Shown here in pieces: positions 34,475 to 42,932 of a stretch of 64,000 bases of DNA; the stretch's first letter is position 1; every line of letters begins with the position of its first letter. A model generated the notes under the pieces. That model worked only from the letters and a program-made list of their open reading frames with translations. It was not told the DNA's origin and ran no database searches. Location of the stretch: NCBI RefSeq assembly GCF_018332655.1, contig NZ_BOQL01000026.1, positions 186,001-250,000 of the forward strand, read 5' to 3'. The translations under genes and the position numbers were made by a program. Origin of the DNA: Actinoplanes auranticolor. Lineage in GTDB: Bacteria; Actinomycetota; Actinomycetes; Mycobacteriales; Micromonosporaceae.

Positions 34475-36543
34475 GTCTTGGGGCGGAAGCTGTCGAAGAC
34501 CAGCTGAAGGTCGTCGCGGTCGGCTTTCCAGCGGGCGTCGCTGGTCTCCCACCAGATGCCGTACGCCTGCTTCTTCGAGGTGATGAAGCCGCGGTTGTTG
34601 ACGTGCCGGCGGTTGCTGCCGTTGAAGGTGAACTCCCAGTCCGCGGCCTCCTGCCAGTACGTGACCGGGACGATCTTGATCTCCTTGTAGCCCGGGAAGT
34701 CACCGGTGCGGACCCGGTACTCGGCCTTGCCCTTCCAGTCGGCCACCGGGTCGGGCTGCGGCTTGTTCGTCTGGTCGATGCCGAGCACGCGGCCCTTGCC
34801 GTCGCGGAAGTAGACGATCGAGCCCTTCTTCGACCTCGACCAGCCCTCGGGGACGTAGACCCGGAAGCCGGTGGGGTCGCGGTAGTCACGCCAGCCGGCG
34901 GGCAGCGGCGGCCGGGCCACCGGGGCGCCGGCCCGGCCGGTGGGCGCGCTGGTCGCCGGGGTCCCGCTCGGGGCGGGGTTCGATCCGGCCGGTACGCCGC
35001 CGCCCGGGTTCGCCGGTGCCGTGCCCTGCCCGGTCGGGCCCTGCCCCGGCGTGTCCGGTCCGGTCGTGGCCTGGGCGGATGCCGTCGGCGCGACGGTCGG
35101 GGCGGTCCGGGGTGTCCCGTCGCCGTCGTCGCGCATGGTCCACCAGGTGGTGCCCGCGCCGGCCAGCACCACGGCGGCAACTCCCGCGGCCAGCAGGGAC
35201 CGTCGTCGCCGCGGGGCGGCCGTTGCCGGACCGGGGACCGTCGCGGTGCCGCGCGGGGGCGCGACCTCAGTCTCAGCCTCAGCCTCAGGCTCGGCTTCGG
35301 TGATGGGCCCGGCCCCGGCCTTGTTGACGGGCTGGGCCCTGGCCGCAGCCTCGGTCTCGGCCGCGGTGCCGTTCCCGGCTGCGGTCCCGGTCTGGGCCGC
35401 GGTGTCGGTCTCGGCTGCGGTGTCGGTCTGGGCCGCGGTGTCGGTCCCGGCTACGGTGCCGGTCCCGGCTGCAGTCTCGGCCGCGGAGCCGGTCTCGGTC
35501 TCCGGCACCCGTTGCCGGGGCACGATCGGTGCCGATGCCGCATCCATCGCCGCCGCGGGTGCCGGTTCCGTTTCTGGTGCCGTGGCGGGTGCGGGTCGCA
35601 CGTCCGGTTCTGCCGCCGGGGCCGGAGCGGGCGCTGTGGCTGCGGCCGCAGCCACGACCGGCGCGTCACGGTCGCGGTCGCGCCGGCCGCTCCAGGGCCA
35701 TCGCGGGCGGGGCGGAGCAGCCGCTCCGCCGCTCGCGACCTCCTCCAGCAGCTCCCGGGCCTCTTCCATGTCGACACGCGCGACGGGGTCCTTGCGGAGC
35801 AGCCCGTCGAGGACCGGCGCCAGCACTCCGGCACGGACGGCCGGGGCCGGATCGTCGGAGGCGACCGCGGTCAGCGTCTCGAACACCGACCCGCGCTCGT
35901 ACGGTGAGTGCCCCTCCACCGCCGTGTACAGCGTCGCGCCTAGGGACCACAGGTCGGAGGCGGGCAGCGTGGTGCCGTCGCGGACCCGCTCGGGTGACAT
36001 GTACTGCGGGGAGCCGAGCACCATGTTCGAGCTGGTCACGATGCCGTCGCCCTCGATCGTGGCGATGCCGAAGTCGGTGAGTACCACCCGGCCGTCGTCG
36101 CCCAGCAGCACGTTGGCCGGTTTGACGTCGCGGTGCCGGACGCCGGCCCGGTGCGAGGCGTCGAGAGCGTTCAGCACGGCCAGGCCGATCTCGGCGACCC
36201 GGCGCGGGTCGAGCGGGCCCTCCTGGTCGATGACCTCCTTGAGGGAGCGCGAGTTCACGTACTCCATCACGATCCAGGTGGCGCCGTCCGCTGCGATGAC
36301 GTCGTACACCTGGGCCGCGTTGGGGTGGCTGATCCGGGCCGCGGCCCGGGCCTCCCGCAGCGTGCGCTGCTGCACGGCGTCGCGGTCGCCCTCGGCGATG
36401 TCGTCCGGCGGCACGATCTCCTTGATCGCGACGTCCCGGTCCAGCACCTCGTCGCGGGCCAGGAAGACCCGGCCCATGCCACCGACGCCGAGCGTCTCAC
36501 CCAGCCGGTAGCGACTGGCGACGACGACCGGGCCCACTGTCAT
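34471..36543 (-). CDS. Membrane Ser/Thr protein kinase with extracellular domain
   Basis: A 690-residue Hanks-type kinase. Domain order: kinase (1-about 265) with glycine loop LGVGGMGRVFLARD, Lys in DVAIKEI, HRDVKPANVLL, LTDFGIATIEGDG and SPQYMSPERV; an Ala/Thr/Glu/Pro-rich cytoplasmic linker with six 18-nt repeats; a membrane helix (about 448-470, LLAAGVAAVVLAGAG); a Pro/Thr linker; and a C-terminal extracellular domain of about 130 residues (GFRVYVPEGWSRSKKGSIVYF). It lacks PASTA repeats. Such actinobacterial kinases sense an unknown external signal and phosphorylate proteins inside. No phosphatase or FHA gene adjoins. It is a single gene between the AKR and AraC genes. Confidence 0.94.
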   Translation of the reverse strand: MTVGPVVVASRYRLGETLGVGGMGRVFLARDEVLDRDVAIKEIVPPDDIAEGDRDAVQQRTLREARAAARISHPNAAQVYDVIAADGATWIVMEYVNSRSLKEVIDQEGPLDPRRVAEIGLAVLNALDASHRAGVRHRDVKPANVLLGDDGRVVLTDFGIATIEGDGIVTSSNMVLGSPQYMSPERVRDGTTLPASDLWSLGATLYTAVEGHSPYERGSVFETLTAVASDDPAPAVRAGVLAPVLDGLLRKDPVARVDMEEARELLEEVASGGAAAPPRPRWPWSGRRDRDRDAPVVAAAAATAPAPAPAAEPDVRPAPATAPETEPAPAAAMDAASAPIVPRQRVPETETGSAAETAAGTGTVAGTDTAAQTDTAAETDTAAQTGTAAGNGTAAETEAAARAQPVNKAGAGPITEAEPEAEAETEVAPPRGTATVPGPATAAPRRRRSLLAAGVAAVVLAGAGTTWWTMRDDGDGTPRTAPTVAPTASAQATTGPDTPGQGPTGQGTAPANPGGGVPAGSNPAPSGTPATSAPTGRAGAPVARPPLPAGWRDYRDPTGFRVYVPEGWSRSKKGSIVYFRDGKGRVLGIDQTNKPQPDPVADWKGKAEYRVRTGDFPGYKEIKIVPVTYWQEAADWEFTFNGSNRRHVNNRGFITSKKQAYGIWWETSDARWKADRDDLQLVFDSFRPKT
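35365..35472 (-). repeat. Six tandem 18-nt repeats in the kinase linker
   Basis: An 18-nt unit recurs six times from 35365 to 35472 (for example 35401, 35419, 35437), differing at a few bases. In the kinase it encodes a six-residue A/T/[QE]-type repeat (TDTAAQ, TDTAAE and variants). Copy number probably varies between strains. Confidence 0.8.
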
Positions 36544-36603
36544 GAGCCTCGCTGTACCCTCTCACCGCCCCGGCCACTCCTGCCGCGCGGGTTAGGATGC
36601 GGC

Positions 36604-37485
36604 ATGGACGAGCTCTCGCTGCTCGACACCAACGGGATCCTGCGCCAGCCGTGGATCAGGCCCGAGCGGACCAGCGCGGGTCTGGGCTGGTCCGGTCTCT
36701 ACGTGTCCACCCAGCGTGAGCAGCCGTACCGGGCGGCCTTCGACGCGGCCCGCAGCCACCTCGTCATCCTGCATCTGAACGGGCCGGTCACCGTCCGCCG
36801 CGGCCACCTCGGCCTGACCAGGGCGCGCACGGTCGCCCCGGGCGGCTTCTTCGTGCACCCGGCCGGCAAGGATCTGACCGTGGAGCTGGGCGGCCCCCTC
36901 GACACGGTGCACGTCTATCTCGACGACGAGGCGTTGCAGCGGGGGCAGGACGGGCCGCCGGTCACCCTGGCCGAGGAGCTGGGCGTGGCCGATCCGCTGC
37001 TGGAGCAGCTGGTGCTGGCGCTGGACTCGGTGTTGCGGCAGTGGGAGCCGTCCGCGCGTACCTATGTGGATCAGGTCGGCAGTCTGCTGGCCGCGCAGCT
37101 GGCCCGCCGGCACGGCACCCGGCGGCCGCCGGCCGGGCCGGACGAGGGGCGCCGGCCGGCCGGGCTCAGCGAGCGGCAGCTGGCCCGGGTCCGGGAGCTG
37201 CTCACCGAACGGCTCGGCGAGCCGGTCCCGCTGGCCGACATGGCCGCGGCGGCCGGGCTGAGCGTCAGCCACTTCTCCCGGCAGTTCAAGGCCCGCGTCG
37301 GCCAGGCTCCGCACCAGTATCTGCTGCGGCTGCGGCTCGACACCGCGTGCCGGCTGCTGCGCACCGGCTCGATGCCGATCGCCGCGGTCGCGGACCGCTG
37401 CGGCTTCACCCACCAGGAACATCTCACCCGGGTGATGCGCCGGCATCTGCAGACCACCCCCGCAGCGGTACGCCGCGACGGATGA
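36604..37485 (+). CDS. AraC-family transcriptional regulator of the hydroxyquinol cluster
   Basis: A 293-residue AraC/XylS regulator with an N-terminal cupin-like domain (LYVSTQREQPYRAAFDAARSHLVILHLNG; the HxxPG-type stretch GGFFVHPAGKDLTVEL) and a C-terminal double helix-turn-helix (residues about 195-290: LADMAAAAGLSVSHFSRQFKARVGQAPHQYLLRLRLDTACRLLR and IAAVADRCGFTHQEHLTRVMRRHLQTTPAAVRR). It lies 75 bp before the MAR-HQD fusion gene, with two 21-bp-spaced direct repeats between, so it is the likely activator of that operon, responding to an aromatic inducer such as resorcinol (inference). TAGGAT 5 bp before the ATG also contains the only ribosome-like AGGA. Confidence 0.9.
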   Translation: MDELSLLDTNGILRQPWIRPERTSAGLGWSGLYVSTQREQPYRAAFDAARSHLVILHLNGPVTVRRGHLGLTRARTVAPGGFFVHPAGKDLTVELGGPLDTVHVYLDDEALQRGQDGPPVTLAEELGVADPLLEQLVLALDSVLRQWEPSARTYVDQVGSLLAAQLARRHGTRRPPAGPDEGRRPAGLSERQLARVRELLTERLGEPVPLADMAAAAGLSVSHFSRQFKARVGQAPHQYLLRLRLDTACRLLRTGSMPIAAVADRCGFTHQEHLTRVMRRHLQTTPAAVRRDG

Positions 37486-37495
37486 GGCGGCCGTC

Positions 37496-37527
37496 GTTTC
37501 GTGCAGCCACGCGATGGTTCTGTGCAG
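37496..37527 (+). promoter_or_regulatory. AraC-type direct repeats upstream of the hydroxyquinol operon
   Basis: GTTTCGTGCAG (37496-37506) and GTTCTGTGCAG (37517-37527) match at 9 of 11 positions and are offset by exactly 21 bp, two helical turns, the spacing typical of AraC half-sites. They are 34 bp before the ATG of the fusion gene. Confidence 0.55.
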
Positions 37528-37560
37528 GAATCGGCGGCGCAACCGTGGGAGGTTCGCACC

Positions 37561-39450
37561 ATGACGTCGTTCGCGTACACGTCCGGCCCGGCCCGGGTGG
37601 TCTTCGGTCCCGGGGTGCTGGATCGGCTGCCGGAGGAGGTGCGCCGCCTCGGCCGCAGCCGGGCGCTGGTGGTCTCCGGCGCGGGCACAGCCGGTGCCGC
37701 CGCGCAGGCGGCCGCGAACCTCGGCCCGCTGCTGGCCGGGCACTTCGCCGGCGCCGCGATGCACACTCCGGTCGACGTCACGGCGGAGGCGCTGGAGCTG
37801 GTCCGCAGCCTCGACGCCGACTGCCTGGTCTCGGTGGGCGGCGGCTCGGCCACCGGGCTGGGTAAGGCGCTGTCGGTGCGCACCGGGCTGCCGCAGATCG
37901 CCGTGCCGAGCACGTACGCCGGTTCCGAGGTCACCCCGGTGCTCGGCGAGACGGACGGGACCGGCAAGACGACCCGGTCGGCGCCGGAGATCCTCCCCGA
38001 GACGGTCCTGTACGACGTGCGGCTGACCCTCGGCCTGCCGGTGCCGCTCTCGGTCACCAGCGGGGTCAACGCGATGGCGCACGCGGTGGAGGCGCTCTAC
38101 TCGCCGGACGCCAACCCGGCCACCGGCGCGCTGGCCCGGCGGGCGATCACGCTGCTGGCCGGGGCGCTGCCCGGCATCGTCGCCGATCCCGGGGACGTCG
38201 ACGCCCGCTCCGACGCTCTCACCGGCGCCTGGCTGGCCGGCATCTGCCTGGGCACCGTACGGATGGGACCGCACCACAAGCTCTGCCACATGCTGGGCGG
38301 CTCGTACGGCCTGCCGCACGCTCCCACCCACACGGTCATGCTGCCGCAGGTCATGGCCCACCAGGCCGCGAAGGCCCCGGAGGCGATGCGGGTGGTGGCC
38401 GAGGCGCTCAAGGTCCGCGACGCCCCCTCCGGCCTGTACGACCTGATCACCTCGTGGGGCGGCCCGACCTCGTTGCGGGAGCTGGGCCTGACCGCCGGCG
38501 AGCTCGACGACGCGGCGCGACGGGTGGACATCGACGGGGTCCGCGCGCTGCTCGGGGTCGCGTACCAGGGCACCCGCCCGCCCGGACCCGCCGCCGTGCC
38601 GGACTTCAGCGCGCTCACCGGCCAGGTCCTGGCCAGTTTCGCCGGCGCGCCCGATCCCCGGGTCCGCGCCCTGGTCACCGACCTGGTCAAGGTCCTGCAC
38701 GACTACACCAACCGCAACGACCTCACCCAGCAGGAGTGGGAGTACGCCGTCGACTTCCTCACCCGCACCGGCCAGCTCTGCTCGCCCACCCGCCAGGAGT
38801 TCGTGCTGCTCTCCGACACCCTCGGTGTGTCGAGCATGGTCGACCTGCTGAGCAACTCGCGTACCCCGCAGACCACGCCGTCGGCCGTGCTCGGGCCGTT
38901 CTACGTGCCCGGGCCGCCGCCGGAGCCGCCCGGCGCGGACATCGCCGGTGGCCTGCCCGGCACGCCACTGTGGGCCGACGTGCTGATCACCGACGTGGCG
39001 GGCGGGCCGGTGGCCGGGGCGGTGGTCGACGTCTGGCAGTCCAACGACGACGGTTTCTACGACGTGCAGCTCCCGGAGCAGGCCGGGCCGGTGCTGCGGG
39101 CCCGGTTCACCAGCGACGACGACGGCCGGGTGCGCTTCTGGTCGATCCTGCCGTCGGAGTACCCGATCCCGGACGACGGCCCGGTCGGGCAGATGCTGGC
39201 GGCGACCGGCCGGCACCAGTACCGCGCGCCGCACCTGCACTTCATGATCAGCGCGCCGGGTTACCGCCGCCTGGTCACCCAGTTGTTCGTCGCCGGCGGC
39301 GCGTACCTGGACTCCGACACCGTGTTCGGGGTCAAGGACGAGCTGATCGTCGACTTCGCTCCCGGCGCCGGCACCCCGCCGGACGGCCGTGCGGTCGAGC
39401 AGTGGCACCAGGTGTCGTACACCTTCCGGATCGCCGAGGAGAAGCCGTGA
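37561..39450 (+). CDS. Maleylacetate reductase-hydroxyquinol 1,2-dioxygenase fusion
   Basis: A 629-residue two-domain enzyme. Residues 1-about 345 are an iron-type alcohol dehydrogenase of the maleylacetate reductase group: VFGPGVLDRLPEEV, VSVGGGSATGLGKALSV, VPSTYAGSEVTPVLGET, GVNAMAHAVEALYSP, MGPHHKLCHMLGGSYGLPHAPTH. Residues about 350-629 are an intradiol dioxygenase (hydroxyquinol type): NRNDLTQQEWEYAVDFLTRTG, LGPFYVPG, PLWADVLITD, VVDVWQSNDDGFYD. Its four iron ligands are intact: Tyr448, Tyr534, His558, His560. It thus covers two steps: ring opening of hydroxyquinol to maleylacetate, then reduction to 3-oxoadipate. ATG 37561 follows GGGAGG. GTGA overlap couples it to the hydroxylase gene. 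The two enzymes are usually separate genes. No frameshift is needed; the join is continuous. Confidence 0.93.
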   Translation: MTSFAYTSGPARVVFGPGVLDRLPEEVRRLGRSRALVVSGAGTAGAAAQAAANLGPLLAGHFAGAAMHTPVDVTAEALELVRSLDADCLVSVGGGSATGLGKALSVRTGLPQIAVPSTYAGSEVTPVLGETDGTGKTTRSAPEILPETVLYDVRLTLGLPVPLSVTSGVNAMAHAVEALYSPDANPATGALARRAITLLAGALPGIVADPGDVDARSDALTGAWLAGICLGTVRMGPHHKLCHMLGGSYGLPHAPTHTVMLPQVMAHQAAKAPEAMRVVAEALKVRDAPSGLYDLITSWGGPTSLRELGLTAGELDDAARRVDIDGVRALLGVAYQGTRPPGPAAVPDFSALTGQVLASFAGAPDPRVRALVTDLVKVLHDYTNRNDLTQQEWEYAVDFLTRTGQLCSPTRQEFVLLSDTLGVSSMVDLLSNSRTPQTTPSAVLGPFYVPGPPPEPPGADIAGGLPGTPLWADVLITDVAGGPVAGAVVDVWQSNDDGFYDVQLPEQAGPVLRARFTSDDDGRVRFWSILPSEYPIPDDGPVGQMLAATGRHQYRAPHLHFMISAPGYRRLVTQLFVAGGAYLDSDTVFGVKDELIVDFAPGAGTPPDGRAVEQWHQVSYTFRIAEEKP

Positions 39451-41225
39451 CAGACGTGGTCGAGACCGACGTGCTCATCGTCGGCAGCGGGCCGGCCGGC
39501 AGTGCGGCGGCGATGCTGCTCAGCACGTACGGAGTGCCGAACATCATGGTCACCAAGTACAGCCGGCTGGCCGACACACCCCGCGCGCACATCACCAACC
39601 AGCGCACGATGGAGGTGCTGCGCGACGCCGGCCTGGAGGAACAGGTGGTCGCGCTGGCCACCCCGCAGCACCTGATGGGGCAGACGCCGTTCGTCTCGGC
39701 GCTCAACGGCGAGGAACTGGGCCGGCTGCACACCTGGTACACCCATCCGGCCCGGCAGGCCGACCACGACCTGGCCTCGCCCACCGCGATGTGTGACATG
39801 CCGCAGCACCTGATGGAGCCGGTGCTGGCCGGGGCGGCCACCGCCCGCGGCACCCACCTGCGCTACGACACCGAGTACCTGTCGCTGACCCAGGACGATG
39901 ACGGGGTCACCGCCACCGTGCGCGACCGGCTGCGCGGCGACGAGTACCGGATCCGCGCGAAGTACCTGATCGGCGCGGACGGCGGGCGCAGCAGGGTGGC
40001 CGAGGACATCGGCCTGCCGATGGTCGGCCGGATGGGCGTGGCCGGCAGCATCAACATCGTCTTCGAGGCCGACCTGACCCGCTACGTCGCGCACCGGCCC
40101 AGCACCCTCTACTGGGTGCTGCAGACCGGCGCCGACGTGGGCGGCATCGGCATGGGCCTGGTGCGCTGCGTCCGGCCCTGGCACGAGTGGCTGATCGTCT
40201 GGGGCTACGACATCGACGGTGAGCCGCCGGACCTCACCGAAGCGTACGCCCGGCACATCGCCCACCAGCTGATCGGCGACGACTCGGTGCCGGTCACCAT
40301 CAAGTCGTCCTCGGCCTGGACGGTCAACCACCTCTACGCCGAGCGGTACCAGCAGGGCCGGGTGTTCTGCGCCGGCGACGCGGTGCACCGGCACCCGCCG
40401 TCGAACGGGCTGGGCTCCAACACCTCGATCCAGGACGCGTACAACCTGGCCTGGAAGCTGAAGCTGGTGCTGTCCGGGGCAGCCGGGCCCGGGCTGCTGG
40501 AGTCCTACAGCGCCGAGCGGGCCCCGGTCGGCGCGCAGATCGTCGAGCGGGCCAACCGCAGCATCGGCGAGACCGGCCGGATCTTCCAGGCGCTGGGCCT
40601 GCTCTCGACCGAGGACCCGGAGCAGATGCGGGCGAACATGGACGCCCGCAAGCTGCCCGGCGACGGCCCGGAGAAACAGCGCCAGCTGCTGCGCGAGGCC
40701 ATCGCGTTCAAGGACTACGAGTTCAACACCCACGGCGTCGAGCTGGACCAGCGCTACCGCTCGGCGGCGGTGGTCCCCGACGGTACGCAGCCGCCGGCGA
40801 ACCCGCGCGACGAGGAACTGTTCCACCACCCGACGACCTGGCCCGGCGCCAAGGTGCCGCACGCCTGGCTGGGCCACGGCGCCGAGCGGATCTCCACCCT
40901 CGATCTGGGCGGCCACGGCCGGTTCATGCTGCTGACCGGGATCGGCGGCGAGGCGTGGGTGGCGGCGGCCGCCACGCTCGCCACCGCCCTGGGGGTCCCG
41001 CTGAGTGCGGCGACGATCGGCCCCGGGGCCGGCTACGAGGACCTGTACGGCGACTGGGCCCGGCTGCGCGAGGTCGGCGACACCGGCTGCGTCCTGCTGC
41101 GCCCGGACAACTACGTGGCGTTCCGCAGCCCGGGCCTGCCCGCCGATCCGGAACAGGTCCTCGGCGCGGCGCTGCACCGGGTACTGGGCCGCGACCAGGG
41201 CCTCGGTGGATCATCAGCGCCGTAA
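39447..41225 (+). CDS. FAD-dependent aromatic monooxygenase (probable resorcinol hydroxylase)
   Basis: A 592-residue flavoprotein hydroxylase of the PHBH/phenol-hydroxylase class. FAD sites: VLIVGSGPAGSAAAMLLST (dinucleotide fold, residues 8-26), LIGADGGRSRV (DG motif) and FCAGDAVHRHPPSNGLGSNTSIQDAYNLAWKL (GD motif). The C-terminal 170 residues form the thioredoxin-like domain found in phenol 2-monooxygenases. It starts at a GTG overlapping the fusion-gene stop (GTGA). Next to hydroxyquinol dioxygenase and maleylacetate reductase it most likely makes hydroxyquinol from resorcinol or a related phenol with NAD(P)H and oxygen. The exact phenol is inference. It ends the operon. Confidence 0.9.
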   Translation: MTDVVETDVLIVGSGPAGSAAAMLLSTYGVPNIMVTKYSRLADTPRAHITNQRTMEVLRDAGLEEQVVALATPQHLMGQTPFVSALNGEELGRLHTWYTHPARQADHDLASPTAMCDMPQHLMEPVLAGAATARGTHLRYDTEYLSLTQDDDGVTATVRDRLRGDEYRIRAKYLIGADGGRSRVAEDIGLPMVGRMGVAGSINIVFEADLTRYVAHRPSTLYWVLQTGADVGGIGMGLVRCVRPWHEWLIVWGYDIDGEPPDLTEAYARHIAHQLIGDDSVPVTIKSSSAWTVNHLYAERYQQGRVFCAGDAVHRHPPSNGLGSNTSIQDAYNLAWKLKLVLSGAAGPGLLESYSAERAPVGAQIVERANRSIGETGRIFQALGLLSTEDPEQMRANMDARKLPGDGPEKQRQLLREAIAFKDYEFNTHGVELDQRYRSAAVVPDGTQPPANPRDEELFHHPTTWPGAKVPHAWLGHGAERISTLDLGGHGRFMLLTGIGGEAWVAAAATLATALGVPLSAATIGPGAGYEDLYGDWARLREVGDTGCVLLRPDNYVAFRSPGLPADPEQVLGAALHRVLGRDQGLGGSSAP

Positions 41226-41299
41226 ATCGGACCGCCGGATCACCCGGAAGTGGGCCTCCGTACGCCTAGGGTGGAGGGGACCAGGCCTGGGGAGGAAAC

Positions 41300-41737
41300 A
41301 TGCGGATCAGTGACGTTCTTCGTGTCAAGGGCGGGCAAGTCGTGACGGTGACTCCGGAGACGCGCGTCGACGCTCTGGTGACAGTGCTGGCCGAGCACCG
41401 GATCGGCGCCATCGTGGTGTCCGCCGACGGGTCCAGGGTCGACGGGATCGTCAGTGAGCGCGACATCGTCCGGGCCCTGGCCGTGCGCGGTGCCGCGGTG
41501 CTGGCCGAGCCGGTCACCGCCATCCACACCAGCGAGGTGCACACGGTCGAGCCCGACGCCCCGATCGAGGACGTGGAGCGGTTGATGACCGAGCGGCGGT
41601 TCCGGCACGTGCCGGTGGTCGTCGACGGCACCCTGCACGGCATCGTGAGCATCGGCGACGTGGTCAAGGAACGCATCGGCGAGCTGGAGACCGAGCGCTC
41701 CTCCCTGGCCGGCTACATCACCGGGGAACGCTTCTAG
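41300..41737 (+). CDS. CBS-domain-pair protein
   Basis: A 145-residue stand-alone CBS pair, the HRP1/YtoI size class. CBS1: RISDVLRVKGGQVVTVTPETRVDALVTVLAEHRIGAIVVSADGSRVDGIVSERDIVRAL (in the usual order); CBS2: IHTSEVHTVEPDAPIEDVERLMTERRFRHVPVVVDGTLHGIVSIGDVVKERI. Such pairs bind adenosyl nucleotides and are often hypoxia- or stress-induced in actinobacteria; no effector is indicated here. A GGGGAGGA site precedes the ATG and a TAGGGT box at 41267 gives a short 5' leader. It stands between the hydroxyquinol operon and the two-component system. Confidence 0.93.
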   Translation: MRISDVLRVKGGQVVTVTPETRVDALVTVLAEHRIGAIVVSADGSRVDGIVSERDIVRALAVRGAAVLAEPVTAIHTSEVHTVEPDAPIEDVERLMTERRFRHVPVVVDGTLHGIVSIGDVVKERIGELETERSSLAGYITGERF

Positions 41738-41772
41738 GCCGTGGTGGACCGGGTGCGCAACGATGCGTGGCG

Positions 41773-42924
41773 ATGGATGTCGTAGCTGAGTCGTCGCACC
41801 TGCCCCACCCGGTAGGTACGGTGCGCGCGTTCTGGGTCCGCCATCCGCGGGTGGTGGACTCGCTCGTCGCCTTGCTCTGCGTCCTGTGGAGTTTCGACGA
41901 CGGCGCGGGGCTTCGGATACCGCAACCGGTCGATCCGGCGTGGGGGGCCGTCAGCCTGATCGTGGCGGGCACGATGCTGGTTCGCCGTACGCGGCCGTGG
42001 TGGCCGGTCGCGGCGGTCGCTGTCGGTGGAGCCCTGACGACCGGGCACTTCATCGGTGTGGCGCTCGCCTGCGCGCTGTACGCCCTCGCCGCCTACCGGT
42101 CCACGGGCCGGGCGGTGCTCGGTTCGGTGCTGGCCGTGGTCGCGGTGACTGCGCCGGCGGGCCCGGCGGACTGGCGAGCGAAGGGAATCCTCTACGCGGT
42201 GATCGCGGTGATCGCCGTGTTCTCCGGCGCCAACGTCCGGATCCGGCGACGGTACCTGCAGGCGTTGCTCGACCGCACGGTCCAGCTCGCGCGGGAGCGG
42301 GAACAGGCGGGGCAGCTGGCGGCGGTGCACGAACGCACGCGGATCGCCCACGACCTGCACGACATCGTGGCCCACAGCCTGACCGTGATGGTGCGCCTGG
42401 CCGACGGTGCCGCCGCCGTGGGGGACACCGAGCCGGACCGCGCCCGTTCGGCCGCGGAGCGGATCGGCGGCATCGGCCGGGAGGCGATGACTGACATGCG
42501 CCGGCTGCTCGGCGTGCTCCGCGACGGCGGCGAGGACGAGCCGGCGACCCAGGACCTGGACACCCTGGCCGCCACCTTCCGTACTGCCGGGCTACCGGTG
42601 GAGGTTCGCCGGCAGGGCGCGGAGCCGACGTCCCGGAGCTTGCGCATCGCCGTGTTCCGTACCGTCCAGGAGTCCCTGACCAATGCGCTGCGCTACGCCG
42701 TGGACGTGCGGCGGGTGCTCGTCGACGTGGACTACCGGGCCGACCCCATCGTCGTCGAGGTCGTCGACGACGGGCGCGGCGCCGGGCCGGCACCGTCGGT
42801 GGGCACCCGGCAGGGACTGGTCGCGCTGAAGGAGAGGCTCGCGCTCTACGGGGGTACGGTCGAGGCCGGTCCGCGGCCGGGGCACGGCTGGGCCGTCCGC
42901 GTGACCCTGCCGCTCGTCGAGTGA
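41773..42924 (+). CDS. Sensor histidine kinase (NarL/LytS-type HisKA_3)
   Basis: A 383-residue membrane sensor kinase. The N-terminal 165 residues hold about four or five membrane helices (LVALLCVLWSF, AVSLIVAGTMLV, VALACALYALAAY, LYAVIAVIAVFSG) and no clear extracellular domain. A coiled linker leads to HisKA_3 with the phosphorylated His in RIAHDLHDIVAHSLTVM and a HATPase with TVQESLTNALRYA, VVDDGRGAG and GLVALKERLALYGG. ATG 41773 is preferred to GTG 41767. It phosphorylates the response regulator encoded 8 bp downstream; the tight spacing makes them one operon. Confidence 0.92.
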   Translation: MDVVAESSHLPHPVGTVRAFWVRHPRVVDSLVALLCVLWSFDDGAGLRIPQPVDPAWGAVSLIVAGTMLVRRTRPWWPVAAVAVGGALTTGHFIGVALACALYALAAYRSTGRAVLGSVLAVVAVTAPAGPADWRAKGILYAVIAVIAVFSGANVRIRRRYLQALLDRTVQLAREREQAGQLAAVHERTRIAHDLHDIVAHSLTVMVRLADGAAAVGDTEPDRARSAAERIGGIGREAMTDMRRLLGVLRDGGEDEPATQDLDTLAATFRTAGLPVEVRRQGAEPTSRSLRIAVFRTVQESLTNALRYAVDVRRVLVDVDYRADPIVVEVVDDGRGAGPAPSVGTRQGLVALKERLALYGGTVEAGPRPGHGWAVRVTLPLVE

Positions 42925-42932
42925 GGGAACCG

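Noticed and set aside
36592-39408. A 938-codon minus-strand frame across the AraC and fusion genes
   Set aside because: Arg/Gly/Gln-rich shadow of two well-supported plus-strand genes; no domain recognised.
37561-39450. Idea that the fusion gene is two genes merged by error
   Set aside because: The reading frame is continuous with normal codon use, no internal start with ribosome site near residue 345, and downstream GTGA coupling fits a single gene. I cannot exclude an error without raw reads.
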